This document shows positions 42,643-51,400 of a stretch of 64,000 bases of DNA, piece by piece (the stretch's first letter is position 1; each line of letters opens with the position of its first letter). Both the position numbers and the translations under genes were made by a program. The notes below the pieces were generated by a model, which was not told the origin of the DNA, made no database searches, and worked only from the letters and a program-made list of their open reading frames with translations. Origin of the DNA: Prosthecobacter sp. (GTDB lineage: Bacteria; Verrucomicrobiota; Verrucomicrobiia; Verrucomicrobiales; Verrucomicrobiaceae); the NCBI GenBank assembly GCA_021733925.1, contig JAIPJY010000023.1:1-64000 (forward strand), read 5' to 3'.

Positions 42643-43119
42643 CTATGCGGTCATGAGTTCGAGCGTCGCCTCGGTGTCTTCACTGGCTTGTGGGGGAGAT
42701 TTGCGCCGCGTCTTCAGGCAGAGCACATTGTGCCCTTGTCCGTGCAAGTAAGATACGTGATCGGTGAGTGAACTGATGATGAAGAGCCCGCGCCCATGCT
42801 CGCGCTCGTCGTCTTCGGGAAGTTCCACATTGTCAGGCCATGCAAAGCCACTGGTGTGATCGGTGATGCGGATTTCGATGACGTCCGCAGTCAGCGCCGC
42901 TTCGATGCGAACTGTGTGCCGGGCCTGTTCGGGGGTGGCATAGAGCACCGCGTTGTTCGCTGCTTCTGCCAGCACCAGCTCCCACTGCTGGCACTCGTCC
43001 TCCCGGATCTGCCGATCCAGCAGCCATTGCATGGCAGAGCGTACGGCATCGCGGGCATCTTCCAGAGTTACTGGAAAATCGAGCCGAAAGACATCGAACT
43101 GCTGCTGCGGAAGCGACAT
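42643..43119 (-). CDS. RsbW/SpoIIAB-type anti-sigma kinase (HATPase_c_2)
   Basis: A 158-residue serine kinase of the GHKL fold, which binds a sigma factor or other partner and phosphorylates STAS proteins. The N-box is ELVLAEAANNAVLYA (E52, N55, N56), the G1 box is DHTSGF (87-92) and the G2 box is HGRGLFII (108-115). The C-terminal tail of about 25 residues is acidic. It lies 6 bases after the STAS gene and immediately before the GAF-like gene: a compact partner-switching operon inside the exopolysaccharide cluster. No sigma factor gene is adjacent. Confidence 0.92.
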   Translation of the reverse strand: MSLPQQQFDVFRLDFPVTLEDARDAVRSAMQWLLDRQIREDECQQWELVLAEAANNAVLYATPEQARHTVRIEAALTADVIEIRITDHTSGFAWPDNVELPEDDEREHGRGLFIISSLTDHVSYLHGQGHNVLCLKTRRKSPPQASEDTEATLELMTA

Positions 43120-43125
43120 GAGCGA

Positions 43126-43461
43126 TCAATTATGGATAATTTCGAAAACGCGATGAAGTCTTGTCAGTTCGATCAACTGGCAGACGGCGGAAGAAGGATT
43201 GATCAGTTTCAGGCTGGCCCCTCGGGAGCGGAGGTTTTTGTTCAGTGTCAGCAACTCACCGAGGCCGGAGCTGTCGATGTCACGTGTCTTGGAGAAATCA
43301 ATGCCATTCCTGAGAGCGGGGAGATCTTCGATGGCTTGGATGAGAAGGCGGTACATGCAATGCGCAAAAGTGTTTTGCAAACATCGCCGTTCACGTCGGA
43401 CAGTCATTCCCCGCAGATGTGGGGGAATAGTCCCCTGCCTCCACATCTCATGGGCTCGCAC
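43126..43461 (-). CDS. STAS-domain anti-anti-sigma protein
   Basis: A 111-residue protein whose C-terminal 70 residues are a clear STAS domain: GIDFSKTRDIDSSGLGELLT with Ser65 as the phosphorylatable residue, then LRSRGASLKLINPSSAVCQL and LTRLHRVFEI. The first 40 residues do not look like the usual first strands of a STAS fold, so the N-terminus may be altered. An ATG at 43407 (MTVRRER) is an alternative start. The gene precedes its likely kinase by 6 bases, the usual order of antagonist and anti-sigma genes. Confidence 0.88.
   Translation of the reverse strand: MRAHEMWRQGTIPPHLRGMTVRRERRCLQNTFAHCMYRLLIQAIEDLPALRNGIDFSKTRDIDSSGLGELLTLNKNLRSRGASLKLINPSSAVCQLIELTRLHRVFEIIHN
43409..43424. promoter_or_regulatory. 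Imperfect 16-bp palindrome at the STAS gene start
   Basis: CCCCGCAGATGTGGGG matches the palindrome at 41811-41826 at 14 of 16 positions and ends 1 base upstream of the ATG at 43407. It could bind a protein or fold in the mRNA to mask the start. This is inferred from similarity and position. Confidence 0.35.
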
Positions 43462-43469
43462 TTCTGAAT

Positions 43470-44384
43470 CTACGGAGGAGACCCATCCTCACGTGGCACC
43501 AATCGAAGTTGGTGGATGTGCAGGCTGGCCGCAGGTTTTCCAGCCGCCAGAAAGACAACCAACTGGTGGACATGCCGGGGGGGATCAGTGCTTGGCCATT
43601 GAATTTGAATTCGGTGGTGGCCCGGCATCATCCACGCTCCAGCTCGGAGGCGTGGACCCACTTCATTGTTCAAGTCGAGCCGCAAGCCCACTTCGACGGC
43701 CTCCGAAGCTTCCAGGGTTCCATCTATCTCCAGGCTATCGAAGGAAGTCCAGTCACGACCACGGGCATCCAGATGAGCGCTGGCCGCCCTTTGAGCGGTG
43801 CGTTCGAGGATCATATGGCCATGCCGACTGATTTGCCCACTTGAGGAATCCTCCTCTGGCTCCAAGGACCAAAAAAAGCCGCCTAGTTCTCCGGTGAAAT
43901 CAGTCAATACAGGGAACTGTCTGTCTGCAGCCTGCTTTGCCATCAGCACCTGTGCTGTTAGCACCAAGGGTGGCGATAGAAGTATGAGCATGGCCAGAAG
44001 TCGTGCGATCACACGCAACCCCATCGAATGAATCATGCCTGTAACAATCCAGAGAGTGCCTGCGACAATCCCTGCCACTCCCCACATGAAGTCGCCTATG
44101 TCTGCGGTGCGGTGACACCAGGGCTGAACAATTTCAATCAAGGCGGCAAGCAGGATCGCTGACAAAACAGCCGACAATAAGCTGCGCTTATTCACGGCAG
44201 CTGTGTTGCGGAACAAGCCCTCCAACGCCACACAGCAGATTCCCATCATGGGGACATGCATGTGGTTGATGAGCTCTCCTCGCCAGCCTGCAGACCACCC
44301 CTCAGGCAGCGGCAGCAGCATGGCGACGCCAATCCCAACAAGCAGGGAAGACAGAATCAAAGAACGCAAAGATAGTCGCTTCAA
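43470..44384 (-). CDS. VanZ-like membrane protein with C-terminal beta domain
   Basis: A 304-residue protein. The N-terminal half (to about 150) is VanZ-like, with four to five helices and the conserved ALIEIVQPWCHRTADIGDFM region. The C-terminal half is an extracytoplasmic beta-rich module: FTGELGGFFWSLEPEE, SFDSLEIDGTLEASEAVEVG and HQLVVFLAAGKPAASLHIHQ, resembling carbohydrate-binding folds. It is the first gene of the minus-strand exopolysaccharide operon and divergent from the YdcF-like gene, 118 bases away. A broken second copy lies at 46850-47455. Confidence 0.8.
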   Translation of the reverse strand: MKRLSLRSLILSSLLVGIGVAMLLPLPEGWSAGWRGELINHMHVPMMGICCVALEGLFRNTAAVNKRSLLSAVLSAILLAALIEIVQPWCHRTADIGDFMWGVAGIVAGTLWIVTGMIHSMGLRVIARLLAMLILLSPPLVLTAQVLMAKQAADRQFPVLTDFTGELGGFFWSLEPEEDSSSGQISRHGHMILERTAQRAASAHLDARGRDWTSFDSLEIDGTLEASEAVEVGLRLDLNNEVGPRLRAGAWMMPGHHRIQIQWPSTDPPRHVHQLVVFLAAGKPAASLHIHQLRLVPREDGSPP

Positions 44385-44502
44385 GCTGGGGATTTATAAA
44401 GAGGAGTGTTTCTGAGATAAACGCGAAGTGAATACCTGGCAATTGCCATGATGCCGAGGTGATGAATGGCTTTGAACAACTGTATCCTAGGCGAAGCCTG
44501 GG

Positions 44503-45336
44503 ATGAACATTTTTGCCGCTGCGGTTGCAGAACAACCTATTGTGATCCTACTCTTCCAAGTGATCACGCTTTTAAAAACTGTCCTGCAATTCACTCAGCC
44601 GTTGTTTTTGATCTGGCTACTTCTGGGAATTTGGCTGCTGAGGATGCTTTGGAATCGCCGAAGTGTCAGCTTGTGGATGCCTGCCACGTCTTGGGTGCTG
44701 CTCACGGTTATCTCATGCACGCCAATAGCCTCTGTACTTCTGGCAGACCTTGAGAACCAGGTTCCCAAGGTCCAGATGAACCAACTCCCTGCTGCGGATG
44801 CGATTCTATGCCTCGGCGGCGGCGCTGAACCATCCTTGTCAGAGCCCACGGGATTTCATCTGAAAGTTGGAGCGGACCGACTGAGCACCGCTCTTACGCT
44901 TGCGGCAGCTGGTAAGGCTCCACTGCTGATCCTGGGCGGCGGTGGGTATCCACATGAGGGACTGACGTTTTCTGAGGCGGACGCGGTTCGTGACTACCTC
45001 GCAGATCACGTCCATCTCAACATCCAATTGCACAGCATTGGGGTATGCAGTGACACGCATGATGAAACTCTCAAGGTTGCGGCGCTGATGAAGCAGCGCG
45101 GATTAAAGCGACTTCTGCTCGTCACCAGCGCGAGCCACATGCCACGTGCCGCGGCCGTCTTCCGCAAGACCGACGTCCAGGTGATACCGGTTCCCTGCAA
45201 CTATTCCAGCAGCCTCAATCACGTGGGTGATCTTCACTGGTTTCATTGGCCCAGCCATCATGGGTTTGAGATTTTCGCCTTCTGGATTCACGAGGTTATT
45301 GGCCATTATGTGTATCTCTTGCGAGGGTGGATTTGA
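44503..45336 (+). CDS. YdcF/ElyC-like (DUF218) membrane protein
   Basis: A 277-residue protein with two N-terminal membrane helices (about 15-55 and 60-80) and a DUF218 domain: AILCLGGG, GADRLSTALTLAAAGKAPLL then ILGGGG, SDTHDETLKVAALMKQRGLK and LVTSASHMPRAAAVFRK. ElyC and YdcF relatives act in envelope glycan and undecaprenyl-phosphate metabolism. It is divergently paired with the VanZ-like gene. The same pair recurs as remnants at 46.9-47.8 kb. Confidence 0.88.
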   Translation: MNIFAAAVAEQPIVILLFQVITLLKTVLQFTQPLFLIWLLLGIWLLRMLWNRRSVSLWMPATSWVLLTVISCTPIASVLLADLENQVPKVQMNQLPAADAILCLGGGAEPSLSEPTGFHLKVGADRLSTALTLAAAGKAPLLILGGGGYPHEGLTFSEADAVRDYLADHVHLNIQLHSIGVCSDTHDETLKVAALMKQRGLKRLLLVTSASHMPRAAAVFRKTDVQVIPVPCNYSSSLNHVGDLHWFHWPSHHGFEIFAFWIHEVIGHYVYLLRGWI

Positions 45337-45517
45337 GCATGCCTCAAATCTCTACATCATTCCTTTTGTGCTGACTGTACTCGCACGCAGCGTGCAGCCA
45401 CGGAAGGGAAACCCTCATTCGAAATGCCAGGAACTCAGTGCTTCATTGAGTCCGAAAAGTGGCGGGCCAAGGTCGTGGACTCCTGTCAGTTCGTGAGAGG
45501 ACTCCAAGCATAAAAGC

Positions 45518-46819
45518 TCACCAGCAGATCCCCTCATACTGCCAGGAAAGGGTCGATAATTCCCGCCAGCCTTGAACATCGATCACGACCTGATCCGGAC
45601 GCGCCAACTCCTTCAGAGTTTCGAAGGGGACGCATTTCTGGGAAACCACGATCACCTCACTTGATTGGATCACGTCCCTGGCATCCTGCTTCAAAAGCTG
45701 CGCGAGGTGCGGCATGCGTGCTTGAATTTGTTGTTCATTGGCACCGATGAGGCGGGAAAGGTTGATGTGCGGATCGTAGATGCTGAGTTCGTGGCCGCGC
45801 CCGATCAGCGTCTCAGCTGCCGCCACCATCGGACTGCCGCGCAGGTCGTCCGTGTTTGCTTTGAAGGCGAGGCCGAGGAAGCCGATGCGGCGCTTCGCCT
45901 TGCCCTCAATCAGGCTCACGAAGAGATCCTGATGAGCGGCATTGGTGGCTGCGGTGTTTTCAAGAAGGGGCAGGCTGAGGTTTTCCTGACGAGCGAAAGA
46001 TTTCAGCGCGGAGACGTCCTTGGGCAGGCAGGAGCCGCCGAAGGGATTGCCGGGCTTCATGTAATAGCGGGAGATGTTCAGCCGCGTGTCGGCACACAGC
46101 ACGTCCATGACGCGGGTGCCGTCCTCACCCAGGTGCTTGCAAAGGCGACCGATCTCATTGGCAAAGCCCACCTTCAGAGCATGGAAGTAGTTGCAGGAGT
46201 ACTTGATCATTTCCGCGCCCTCCCACGCCAATATGGACGGCTGACCGCCCATGATTTCGCACACTGCAGCATCCACGGGGGCGGTGCCATCGTGGGTGCC
46301 GATGACCACCAGGGAGGGCTCGTGGAAATCCCGGACGGCGGTGCCTTCCCGTAGAAATTCGGGGCAGTAGTAGACGCGCACCTGGCCGGACGCCACCAAG
46401 TCTGCCAGCATGTCAGTCACTATCGCGCGGGTGCTGCCGGGCAGCATCGTGCTGCGATAGAGCAGGATGTGTGTCTTCTTCGATTCCTTGATAGCCTCAA
46501 CGATCTGTGCGGTGACCTTGTGGACGAAGTCGAGATTCAGCTTGCCGGAGGGAAGGGATGGGGTGCCCACGCAGATGATGCTGGCATCAGACTGCGCCAC
46601 AGCCTCCGCTGCATCCTGGGTGGCGGTGATCTGCCCGCTTTCGCTGCCAGATTTCAGCAGCGCGTCCAAGTCCGGCTCCACAATGGGGGAGATGCCTTGG
46701 TTGAAGGCAGCCACTTTTGCGGCATGCAGGTCCACGCCGATGATGAGATGCCCTTTCTGCGCCAGACAGGCGGCGGTGACAGCACCAACGTAACCAAGAC
46801 CAAAGACAGAAATGTTCAT
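45518..46819 (-). CDS. Nucleotide-sugar dehydrogenase (GDP-mannose 6-dehydrogenase-like)
   Basis: NAD-dependent four-electron oxidation of a sugar nucleotide to the uronic acid. The Rossmann motif is GLGYVG (7-12); catalytic C264 lies in GGSCLPKD, with K206 in MIKYSCNYFHALKV. The CLPKD form and YCPEFLREGTAVRDF favour the AlgD (GDP-mannose) branch over Ugd (CFPKD), but UDP-glucose cannot be excluded. At 433 residues it is complete. The product would supply acidic sugar to the exopolysaccharide. Confidence 0.9.
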   Translation of the reverse strand: MNISVFGLGYVGAVTAACLAQKGHLIIGVDLHAAKVAAFNQGISPIVEPDLDALLKSGSESGQITATQDAAEAVAQSDASIICVGTPSLPSGKLNLDFVHKVTAQIVEAIKESKKTHILLYRSTMLPGSTRAIVTDMLADLVASGQVRVYYCPEFLREGTAVRDFHEPSLVVIGTHDGTAPVDAAVCEIMGGQPSILAWEGAEMIKYSCNYFHALKVGFANEIGRLCKHLGEDGTRVMDVLCADTRLNISRYYMKPGNPFGGSCLPKDVSALKSFARQENLSLPLLENTAATNAAHQDLFVSLIEGKAKRRIGFLGLAFKANTDDLRGSPMVAAAETLIGRGHELSIYDPHINLSRLIGANEQQIQARMPHLAQLLKQDARDVIQSSEVIVVSQKCVPFETLKELARPDQVVIDVQGWRELSTLSWQYEGICW

Positions 46820-46849
46820 ATGTTATGCGACGGCGGAGAAAAGCGGTAA

Positions 46850-47455
46850 ATGGAGAATCCTGCTTATTGGGCGATCCCCGACTCTTGTAAACCAGCAGAC
46901 GGTATTTTTTTTGTGCCGGGCGGCCCGCCAGGCGCGCTGACTGCAGCAGCAAGGGGGGCTTGTTCTGGCGTGGGAGCAGGCGCAGGCGATGGATCTGCAG
47001 CCGGGCCGCCGCAGGATTGGCCGCCAGGAAGACCGCCAATTGATGTACACGCGGTGTTGGGGCGTCCTTGTTCCAGTAAATTTGAATTTGACTGGTTCCC
47101 GGCTGCATCCAACCGCCATCCCGCAGGCGGTTGGCTCCATATGCGCCCAGATCCAGCCTGACACCGACTTCGACGGCTGACGCTGCCTGCAACGTGCCGG
47201 CTATTTCCAAACCGGCGAAGGCGCTCCAGTCACGATCCAGGGTGTCCAGGTGAATGCTGGAAGGATGGCCGGCGTCTCGTGCCAGAAGCAGAGCATCAGG
47301 ACCCGGGCCAGCTTGGGCGGGCTCGATGGTCCAGAGCGGATGCGAGCGGTCAGCCAGACCAGCGTTGGCGCCAGCACGCAGGCCACGGCCAGCAGCCGGG
47401 TGGCATGCCGCAGGGCTGCCGCCTGCATTCCGAGGCCGATGCGGCGGGCGATTTT
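46850..47455 (-). pseudogene. Remnant of a second VanZ-like/beta-domain gene
   Basis: Minus-strand reading gives pieces in two frames that parallel the intact gene at 43470-44384. About 47443-47340 (RIGLGMQAAALRHATRLLAV) matches its last membrane region. From about 47260 another frame gives DRDWSAFAGLEIAGTLQAAS, AVEVGVRLDL and HQLAVFLAANPAAARLQIHR, closely matching the C-terminal module. The VanZ helices are gone. The fragment ends abruptly at about 47455, where a plus-strand YdcF remnant begins. Confidence 0.7.
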
Positions 47456-47464
47456 CTGCGCGCG

Positions 47465-47794
47465 CATGTTGGCCTGAAAACCGACATCCACAGCCTGGGA
47501 ATCTGCAGTGACACCCATGATGAAGCCGTCAAAGTGGCCGATTTGATGCAGAAGCGGGGTCTCACGCAGCTGCTGCTCGTGACCAGCGCCAGCCATATGC
47601 CGCGCTCCCTGGCGGTATTTCGCAAAGCAGGCATCAACGCCATTCCGGTGCCGTGCAACTACACCAGCAGTCTGAACCGCGTGGGAGGGCGGTACTGGCT
47701 GCATCTGCCCCATGTGCAAGGATTCGAGAGCTTCAATGGCTGGCTGCACGAGATCGTCGGCTACTGGGTCTATCGCTGGCGTGGGTGGGTTTGA
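47465..47794 (+). pseudogene. Remnant of a second YdcF-like (DUF218) gene
   Basis: From about 47465 the plus strand encodes the C-terminal 110 residues of a DUF218 protein (HSLGICSDTHDEAVKVADLM, LLLVTSASHMPRSLAVFRKA, VGYWVYRWRGWV), aligned throughout with the last part of the intact gene at 44503-45336. The N-terminal 165 residues, including both membrane helices, are absent. It abuts the VanZ remnant head to head, so one deletion removed both N-terminal halves and the shared promoter. Confidence 0.75.
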
Positions 47795-48084
47795 TGGCGC
47801 GATGAGTTGATATTGCGGTTTTTTCCCCCGCGGGGGGGGGTAATGGGTACGTTTACACTGCATGAACATGTTTTATGTAAGAAATGACACTTGAAATGGC
47901 ACAAGACATGAGCCAAATGAATCATCGTTTAGATAGGCTAGGATGTATGCTCACAGGCCAGTTTTTGTGATGCATTCGTCCTGAACCTTTGCATTCCATC
48001 ATGAAGTTGAGTGAAGTCTCTGCTGTGCTACGAAGCGCTTGTGGAGATCTTTTTTATTCCAGACACATAACGCCTTCCTCAATA
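47795..48084. other. Intergenic region before the giant-protein locus
   Basis: No gene is seen. CCCCCGCGGGGG at about 47825-47837 follows a T-run and, read on the minus strand, precedes a short T-run; it could be a weak terminator. The AT-rich segment from about 47860 to 47960 may hold promoters for the downstream exported protein, but no clear -35/-10 pair stands out. Confidence 0.35.
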
Positions 48085-48450
48085 ATGACATTCGCAAGAT
48101 TCTTCACCTGTACGCTGCTGGTCTTTCTTGCTCAACAACTGGGGGCACCGAACACCGTCACAGGCACCTCGCCGGGCACTGGAAGCATCGTCGGCGGCAC
48201 GAAGAAGACCACCTCATTCAATGGCTTTACCGGCACCACGGGGGTGGACTTTAGCGCGGTGGAGGGCAGAGCGGGTGCGTCCAGCTTGGATGTGACGCCT
48301 CCTTTTGGCCAAGACGCTATATCCCAGGTTTTCCCTTATCCGTCTTGCTCATCCGTCACTGACACCTCCCCTGTCCTCCCGCTGGTGAAGCATGGCTTCC
48401 GCGTCAGTCCTTCCCGTTTCCCCACCGTTCTGTTTTCACTCTTCGTCTGA
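48085..48450 (+). CDS. Short exported-protein fragment, unknown
   Basis: A 121-residue frame beginning MTFARFFTCTLLVFLAQQLG, which looks like a signal peptide, followed by a Gly/Thr/Ser-rich stretch (NTVTGTSPGTGSIVGGTKKT) and a C-terminal half that does not look like a folded protein. It may be the truncated start of another large surface-protein gene left upstream of the giant one. It could also be non-coding; only the signal-like start argues for it. Confidence 0.35.
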   Translation: MTFARFFTCTLLVFLAQQLGAPNTVTGTSPGTGSIVGGTKKTTSFNGFTGTTGVDFSAVEGRAGASSLDVTPPFGQDAISQVFPYPSCSSVTDTSPVLPLVKHGFRVSPSRFPTVLFSLFV

Positions 48451-48485
48451 CGTTGTTCCCAGCCTCCCGTCCCGCCTTCTTTGCC

Positions 48486-51400
48486 ATGAAAAGCTTCCTC
48501 ACGCTCTTCCTTCTGTGTTTCACCGCAGTGCTGCACGCAGTCCCGCCCGTCGTCTTTAGCATTCTGCCAACCAGTGGCACGACCGCAGGCGGAACCACTG
48601 TGACGATCCTTGGCACGGCCTTCGACTTATCCACGGCCGTGACCTTCGGCGGTGTGGCCGTGGCCAGTTTCACGGTGGAGAGCAATCATATCATCACTGC
48701 TACCACCCCGGCACATGCTGCCGGCACTGTCAGTGTGGATGTCACCAATCCCAGTGGCACGAGTGCGGCGAACACGCTTTACACTTATTTTGCACCCACG
48801 GTGCAAATTGGACCGCCCTTCGCAGAATTTGTCGATCCCAATCCGGCAGCGGGGAATCAGTTTGGAGCCACGGTGGTGGCGCTAAACACGGGGAACGTGG
48901 TGGTCACCGCACCTTACGACGACGCGGGCGGGACGGACGCCGGGGCCGTTTACCTCTTCAACGGCGCCACCGGAGCGCTCATCAGCACGCTGACGGGTTC
49001 CACGGCCAATGATCGTGTGGGTGGCGGGGGTGTGAGGGTGCTGGGTAACGGCAACTATTTGGTGCACAGCGGAAATTGGAACAACGGAGCTGCAACCAAT
49101 GCCGGCGCGGTGACGTGGGGCAGCGGCACGGCGGGGGTGAGCGGCGCGGTCAGTGCCGCCAACAGCCTCGTCGGTTCCACGGCCAATGACAGCCTGGGCA
49201 ACGCTGGGGTGACGATTCTGAGGAATGGCAACTATGTGGTGGCAAGCTATCAATGGGACAACGGAGCCGTCGTTGATGCTGGAGCGGCGACCTGGGGCAG
49301 CGGCACGGCGGGAGTGAGCGGCGCGGTGAGTGCCAGCAACAGCCTCATCGGCTCCACCGCCAATGACTATGTGGGCATCGGCGTGAGGGCACTGAGCAAT
49401 GGCAACTATGTGGTGAACAGCTCCAACTGGGACAACGGAGCCGTCGTTGATGCCGGCGCGGTGACCTGGGGCAGCGGCACGACAGGGGTGGTCGGTGCGG
49501 TGAGCAGCAGCAACAGCCTCGTCGGCTCCACGGCCAGTGACCAAGTGGGCTACTCCAGCACGATGGCGCTGAGCAATGGCAACTATGTGGTGAACAGCCC
49601 CTACTGGGACAAAGGAGCCGTCGCTGATGCTGGAGCGGTGACCTGGGTCAACGGCACGTCTGGGATGGTCGGTGCGGTGAGCAGCAGCAACAGCCTCGTC
49701 GGCTCCACGGCCAGTGACCAAGTGGGCCGCAGCGGCGTGACCCCGTTGACCAATGGCAACTATGTGGTGGCAAGCTATCAATGGGACAACGGAGCTGTCG
49801 TTGATGCTGGAGCGGCGACTTGGGGTAGCGGTACGTCTGGGGTGAGCGGCGCGGTGAGCTCGATCAACAGCCTCGTCGGCTCCACAGCCAATGACAATGT
49901 GGGGGGGGGCGGCGTGTATACGTTGAGCAATGGCAACTATGTGGTGCGCAGCACTAATTGGGACAACGGAGCCGCCATCAATGCCGGAGCGGCGACCTGG
50001 GGCAGCGGCACTGCGGGGGTGACCGGTGTGGTGAGCTCGATCAACAGCCTCGTCGGCTCCACCGCCAATGACAATGTGGGCAACGTCTTGGTCCCCTTGA
50101 CCAATGGCAGCTACGTGGTGCATAGCTCAATTTGGGACAACGGAGCCGTCTCTAATGCCGGAGCGGCGACCTGGGGCAGCGGCACGACTGGGGTGAGCGG
50201 CGTGGTGAGTTCCAGCAACAGCCTCGTCGGCTCCACGGCGAGTGACAATGTGGGCGGCGGCGGCGTGACGGCACTAAGCAATGGCAACTATGTGGTGCGC
50301 AGCCAGAACTGGGACAACGGAGCCGCCATTAATGCCGGAGCGGCGACCTGGGGCAGCGGCACGACTGGGGTGAGCGGCGCGGTGAGTTCCAGCAACAGCC
50401 TCGTCGGCTCCACGACCGGTGACACTGTGGGCAGCAGCCCTGTGACGGCACTGAGCAATGGCAACTATGTGGTGGGCAGCCCCAACTGGGACAACGGAGC
50501 CGTCTTTAATGCCGGAGCGTCGACCTGGGGCAGTGGCGCGTCCGGGGTGAGCGGCGTGGTGAGTTCCAGCAATAGCCTCGTTGGCTCCGCCGGCAATGAC
50601 CAAGTAGGCGGCAGCGTGACGGCGCTGAGCAATGGCAACTATGTGGTGCGCAGCGGTTTTTGGAACAGCGGTGCCGCCAATGCCGTCGGAGCGCTGACTT
50701 GGGGCAGTGGCACCACCGGGGTGAGCGGCGCGGTGAGTTCCAGCAACAGCCTCGTCGGCTCCACGGCCAGTGACCAAGTAGGCGGCAGCGTGACGGCGCT
50801 GAGCAATGGCAACTACGTGGTGTATAGCTCATTTTGGGACAACGGAGCTGCTGCCAATGTCGGCGCGGCGACCTGGGGCAGTGGCACGACGGGGGTGAGT
50901 GGTGCGGTGAGCAGCAGCAACAGCGTGTTGGGCCAGTTGGCCAGCGCCGGCCTGCAACTCGCCAATCCGGACGATGTCAACGGCACTTTTTTTGCTGTGT
51001 TCCTCACTGAGGGGGGCGGGAAAGTCCGGCTCGGTTCCCAGAACGATGGCCTCGGTCCCCCCCCAGCCCCCACGGTTACCAGTCTCGACATCACCAGCGG
51101 CAGCACGGCGGGCGGCACCAGCGTGACCCTCACCGGCACCGCCTTCACCGGAGCCACGGGCGTGACCTTTGGCGGCGTGGCAGTGGCCAGCTTCATGGTG
51201 GTCAATGACACCACGATCACGGCCGTCACGGCAGCGGGCAGCGCAGGCAGCAGCAGCGTGGTGGTGACCACAGCGGGCGGCAGCAACGCGGCGAACACGC
51301 TTTACACCTTCGGCAACACCGCTCCCGTGATCACCAGCAATGGCGGTGGCGGCACGGCGGGCATCAACGTGGCCGAGAACACCACGGCTGTGACCACTGT

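Noticed and set aside
47825-47837. CCCCCGCGGGGG as a terminator for the YdcF remnant
   Set aside because: It has no loop and no T-run on the plus strand after it; at best a weak hairpin, so it is not listed as a terminator.
48990-50925. Possible CRISPR-like array
   Set aside because: Units of ~175 bases are fully coding, keep frame and vary at synonymous and surface positions; no short repeat-spacer structure.
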